NCBI GenBank assembly: GCA_964564785.1
Contig: CAZMCT010000065.1
Location: 1-22,347, forward strand
DNA: 22,347 nt
DNA from: CAZMCT01 sp964564785
Lineage (GTDB): Bacteria > Planctomycetota > Phycisphaerae > UBA1845 > Fen-1342
Direction: 5' to 3'
Shown: piece after piece, positions 20,483 through 22,347 of the stretch
How the letters are laid out: the number at the start of each line of letters is the position of its first letter
Position numbering within the stretch: the first letter of the stretch is position 1
Made by a program: the position numbers and the translations under genes
The notes under the pieces: generated by a model
Told to the model about the DNA's origin: nothing
The model's input: only the letters and a program-made list of their open reading frames with translations
Databases searched by the model: none

Positions 20483-21691
20483 CTACGGCCCGACCGTGAC
20501 CGTGGATTTGCCCGGCAGCAGCATCTTGAACAGCAGGGCCACATCCTCGTTGTGCATGCGCACGCAGCCCAGCGAAACGGCCTTGCCGATCGAGTCCGGC
20601 TCGATCGTCCCGTGAATGCCGTAGCCCTCGTGACCGACCGCCGCGCCCGCGATGCCCTCCAGCCCGATCCAGTACTCGCCCAGCGGATTGGTCGGGTCGT
20701 CGGGCGGGATGATCCGCTTGTCGACCGCCGACGCCGACGGGTAATAGGTCGGGTTTTCGAGCCGGTCCCTGACGCGCCAGACACCCTCGGGCGTCCCGTC
20801 GTCCATCCCGAGTCCGACCGGGTAGCTGCGGACGTACAGCTCGCCCACGTATACGTCGAGGCGAAACTCGCTTTTGTGAATCCGGGCGTGGAACGGCCCG
20901 CGCACCACTTTCAGCTTCTGCCCGGCGCGGATCGTCGTCGCGTCTCGAATGCCGTTGATCTCCATCAGGATTTCGTGCGGCACCTCGTACTTGCGGGCGA
21001 TATGGATCAACCGGTCGCCGGGTTGCACCGTATACGTCTCGACCAGTGGGTCGCCCGACACGATCCGCCGGCTGAAGATCGTGTCGTTGGCGAGCTTCGA
21101 TAGCCGGGCGCGCACCTCGGCCGCGTCGGCCGCCGACAACTTCCCCTGCGACCCCGCGCTCAGCAGCGCGTTCAACTCGTGCCGGGCCTCGATCGTCTTG
21201 CCGCTCTCCAGCTTGGCGATCGCGGCTGCGATGTCCGCCGCAAACGGCGTCGGCGGCTGCGTGGTCGGTGCCGCGGCCCGCGACTCAGGTCCAGAAATCG
21301 GCCGTGAATCGGCCGGCGGCGCGATACGTCGCAAGCCGGGGGGAGTGTCCTGCGCCGCCGGCTCCGGCGTGACCGGCACCTCCTCGGCCGCGACGAGCAT
21401 GAGCTTGCCGTCGCCCTCGGGAGTGACCCGCGTGAGCTCGCCGTCGCGCTCGGGAGCGACGAGCCGCTCCGTCGCGCGCGGCGCCGCGATGGCTTCCGGC
21501 TGCGGCTGGGCCGCCAGCGCCCGCCCGCCGATCGGCTGCATGTCGAGGTTGACTGGCGGCGGGGCCGGCAGATGCACCGCCGGTCGCGGCCGGAGCGGGC
21601 CGCGGTTGAACGGGTTGAAGTACCACCACCCCCCGGCGGCAGCGAGGACCGACGCGCCGCCGATAATTGCGAGCGTTCCGCCGAAACGCAC
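20483..21691 (-). CDS. LysM plus L,D-transpeptidase (YkuD) cell-wall enzyme
   Basis: A 402-aa protein. Residues 1-24 (MRFGGTLAIIGGASVLAAAGGWWY) form a membrane anchor or signal. A long Pro/Ala/Glu-rich low-complexity stretch (30-150) and a helical segment (150-205) follow. The LysM domain is at 219-263 (YTVQPGDRLIHIARKYEVPH), binding peptidoglycan. The YkuD domain is at 267-402, with catalytic His360 in GYGIHGT and Cys376 in SLGCVRMH. Such enzymes make 3-3 peptidoglycan cross-links or attach proteins to the wall. The start is GTG 21691, with the full ribosome-binding site AGGAGGT (21697-21703) five bases upstream. An in-frame ATG at 21718 has only a weak site and would add nine residues. Peptidoglycan and cross-linking are expected in Planctomycetota despite older claims. 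The heptamer repeat lies in the upstream region. Confidence 0.93.
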   Translation of the reverse strand: MRFGGTLAIIGGASVLAAAGGWWYFNPFNRGPLRPRPAVHLPAPPPVNLDMQPIGGRALAAQPQPEAIAAPRATERLVAPERDGELTRVTPEGDGKLMLVAAEEVPVTPEPAAQDTPPGLRRIAPPADSRPISGPESRAAAPTTQPPTPFAADIAAAIAKLESGKTIEARHELNALLSAGSQGKLSAADAAEVRARLSKLANDTIFSRRIVSGDPLVETYTVQPGDRLIHIARKYEVPHEILMEINGIRDATTIRAGQKLKVVRGPFHARIHKSEFRLDVYVGELYVRSYPVGLGMDDGTPEGVWRVRDRLENPTYYPSASAVDKRIIPPDDPTNPLGEYWIGLEGIAGAAVGHEGYGIHGTIEPDSIGKAVSLGCVRMHNEDVALLFKMLLPGKSTVTVGP

Positions 21692-21696
21692 GTGCC

Positions 21697-21703
21697 ACCT
21701 CCT
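21697..21703 (-). promoter_or_regulatory. Shine-Dalgarno site that decides the GTG start of the L,D-transpeptidase
   Basis: AGGAGGT on the coding strand, five bases from GTG 21691-21689. It is a near-perfect anti-16S match and the strongest such site in the window. Confidence 0.7.
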
Positions 21704-21741
21704 GGGCCGCGGAGCCATCCTGGATTGGGGCAAGATACCGC

Positions 21742-21776
21742 GGGAACAGGGAACGGGGAACAGGGAACAGGGAACA
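21742..21776 (+). repeat. Tandem heptanucleotide repeat (GGGAACA), five units
   Basis: Five 7-bp units, four perfect GGGAACA and one GGGAACG, in the 261-bp gap between the L,D-transpeptidase and the last lipoprotein gene. It is the same heptamer as at 6102-6150, in the same orientation relative to the plus strand. The rest of this gap holds no gene that I can support. Confidence 0.9.
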
Positions 21777-21952
21777 GCGGTCAAGTCCGGTCCGCGGGCC
21801 AACACGTCGTGGGTCGCGACCCAAGGCTCAGGGCTCGGGCCACAGGGCGCACGGCTCGCTGGCACACCACTTGCCCCTGTACGCCAGACCCCGACGCACA
21901 CCCGCGGCGACGTTCACCGCGCGCGTGTGAGAGAGCAGCGCAGGCGGAGCTT

Positions 21953-22216
21953 ATGATGATCCAAGCCACCACCCAGACGAACCAGCGGAAAAACCGAACG
22001 CGCAGTTTTGGCCGCCGGTGCGCAGCGCTTGCCATTCTCGCACCGCTCCTCGTGGCCGGCTGCGACGACGCCGTGCGCGACGAGTTCCGCGCGGCGGCCA
22101 TCGCCCAGGTCGAAAGCGGCGTGAAGGCGATCTTCGACGGCATCCTGACCGGCATCTTCACGATCGCCGAACCCACGCCCGGCCAGACCGGCGAAGAAGC
22201 GGTGGGCGCCGAGTAG
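21953..22216 (+). CDS. Small predicted lipoprotein of unknown function
   Basis: An 87-aa protein (86 if the second ATG at 21956 is used; GGAG at 21946-21949 is better spaced for that one). After a basic N-terminus (TNQRKNRTRSFGRR) a hydrophobic stretch ends in the lipobox LVAGC, with the Cys at residue 37 followed by Asp-Asp. The Asp-Asp would favour retention in the cytoplasmic membrane under the Escherichia coli sorting rule, which may not apply here. The remaining 50 residues are a helix (FRAAAIAQVESGVKAIFDGI) and a short acidic tail. Many Planctomycetota genomes encode small lipoproteins with this build (VESGVKAIFDGILTG-like), but I cannot name a function. It is divergent from the L,D-transpeptidase gene. 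Confidence 0.72.
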   Translation: MMIQATTQTNQRKNRTRSFGRRCAALAILAPLLVAGCDDAVRDEFRAAAIAQVESGVKAIFDGILTGIFTIAEPTPGQTGEEAVGAE

Positions 22217-22347
22217 CCCCAGGCCCCGCAGCCGCGAACCGCCGCCCGCTCCCTCGCCCGCGCCCGGCGTAGCAACGCCGAGCCACGGCCGTCCGACGGC
22301 GGCCCGCCGCCTCGGCCCGCCGCTCCCCGGCGTGCCCGCCGCCCCTC
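22217..22347 (+). other. GC-rich end of window without a gene
   Basis: The last 131 bases are almost pure G and C. A small hairpin, GGCGT-AGCA-ACGCC, lies at 22266-22279. No coding start or ribosome-binding site is seen. Confidence 0.4.

Noticed and set aside
21572..21952. Plus-strand extension of the last lipoprotein gene reading through the heptamer tract
   Set aside because: The NREQGTG-type translation is only the heptamer repeat read as protein; the signal peptide begins at 21953.

Overview
The window looks like a piece of a high-GC chromosome from a Planctomycetota-type bacterium, probably a metagenome-assembled genome. This is an inference. The reasons are a dockerin-like EF-hand tail of the NCDGxVxFxDIN type that is common in that phylum, very GC-rich third codon positions, several predicted lipoproteins and cell-envelope proteins, and short interspersed repeats between genes. 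No rRNA, tRNA or CRISPR array was seen, and no defence-gene cluster or prophage was recognised.

Layout. Bases 1-1163 are a small scar. They hold the end of an unknown gene, the first nine codons of a second gene, an 826-bp IS5-type insertion sequence with a decayed transposase, and a dockerin-like tail cut at the IS edge. Bases 1492-7740 are plus-strand housekeeping and metabolic genes: a secreted GH172 (DUF2961) glycosidase, leucyl aminopeptidase (pepA), GTP cyclohydrolase I (folE) and a NatA-type ABC ATPase without a permease. Bases 7893-12825 alternate in strand: a divergent YchF-like P-loop ATPase, two tandem paralogous small lipoproteins, a membrane-anchored protein of unknown function, a lipoprotein alpha/beta hydrolase, and a CPBP-family membrane protease whose proline-rich N-terminus is separated from its catalytic core by a run of 21 C residues (coding strand). 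Bases 12921-16358 carry a 553-aa protein I do not recognise, a Tat-exported Ntn-type asparaginase and a DUF423 membrane protein. Bases 16505-21691 are minus-strand genes: a GH65 glycoside phosphorylase/hydrolase, an MBOAT O-acyltransferase and a LysM plus L,D-transpeptidase cell-wall enzyme. A small lipoprotein ends the window.

The genes do not form one pathway. The only convincing co-transcribed pair is the two tandem lipoproteins (10-bp gap, ribosome-binding site overlapping the upstream stop). The common theme is the cell envelope: export, lipid anchoring, peptidoglycan cross-linking, O-acylation and glycan degradation.

The signal most worth a second look is the C21 homopolymer in the CPBP protease gene. 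It sits exactly where the reading frame breaks, and a change to 20 or 23 residues would join the two parts, as expected for a slipped-strand phase switch or an assembly error. Other points of interest are the decayed IS with non-continuous flanks, three types of intergenic repeat, the unusual P-loop of the YchF-like protein, and the lipoprotein pair. I found no clear evidence of a wholly new multi-gene system.
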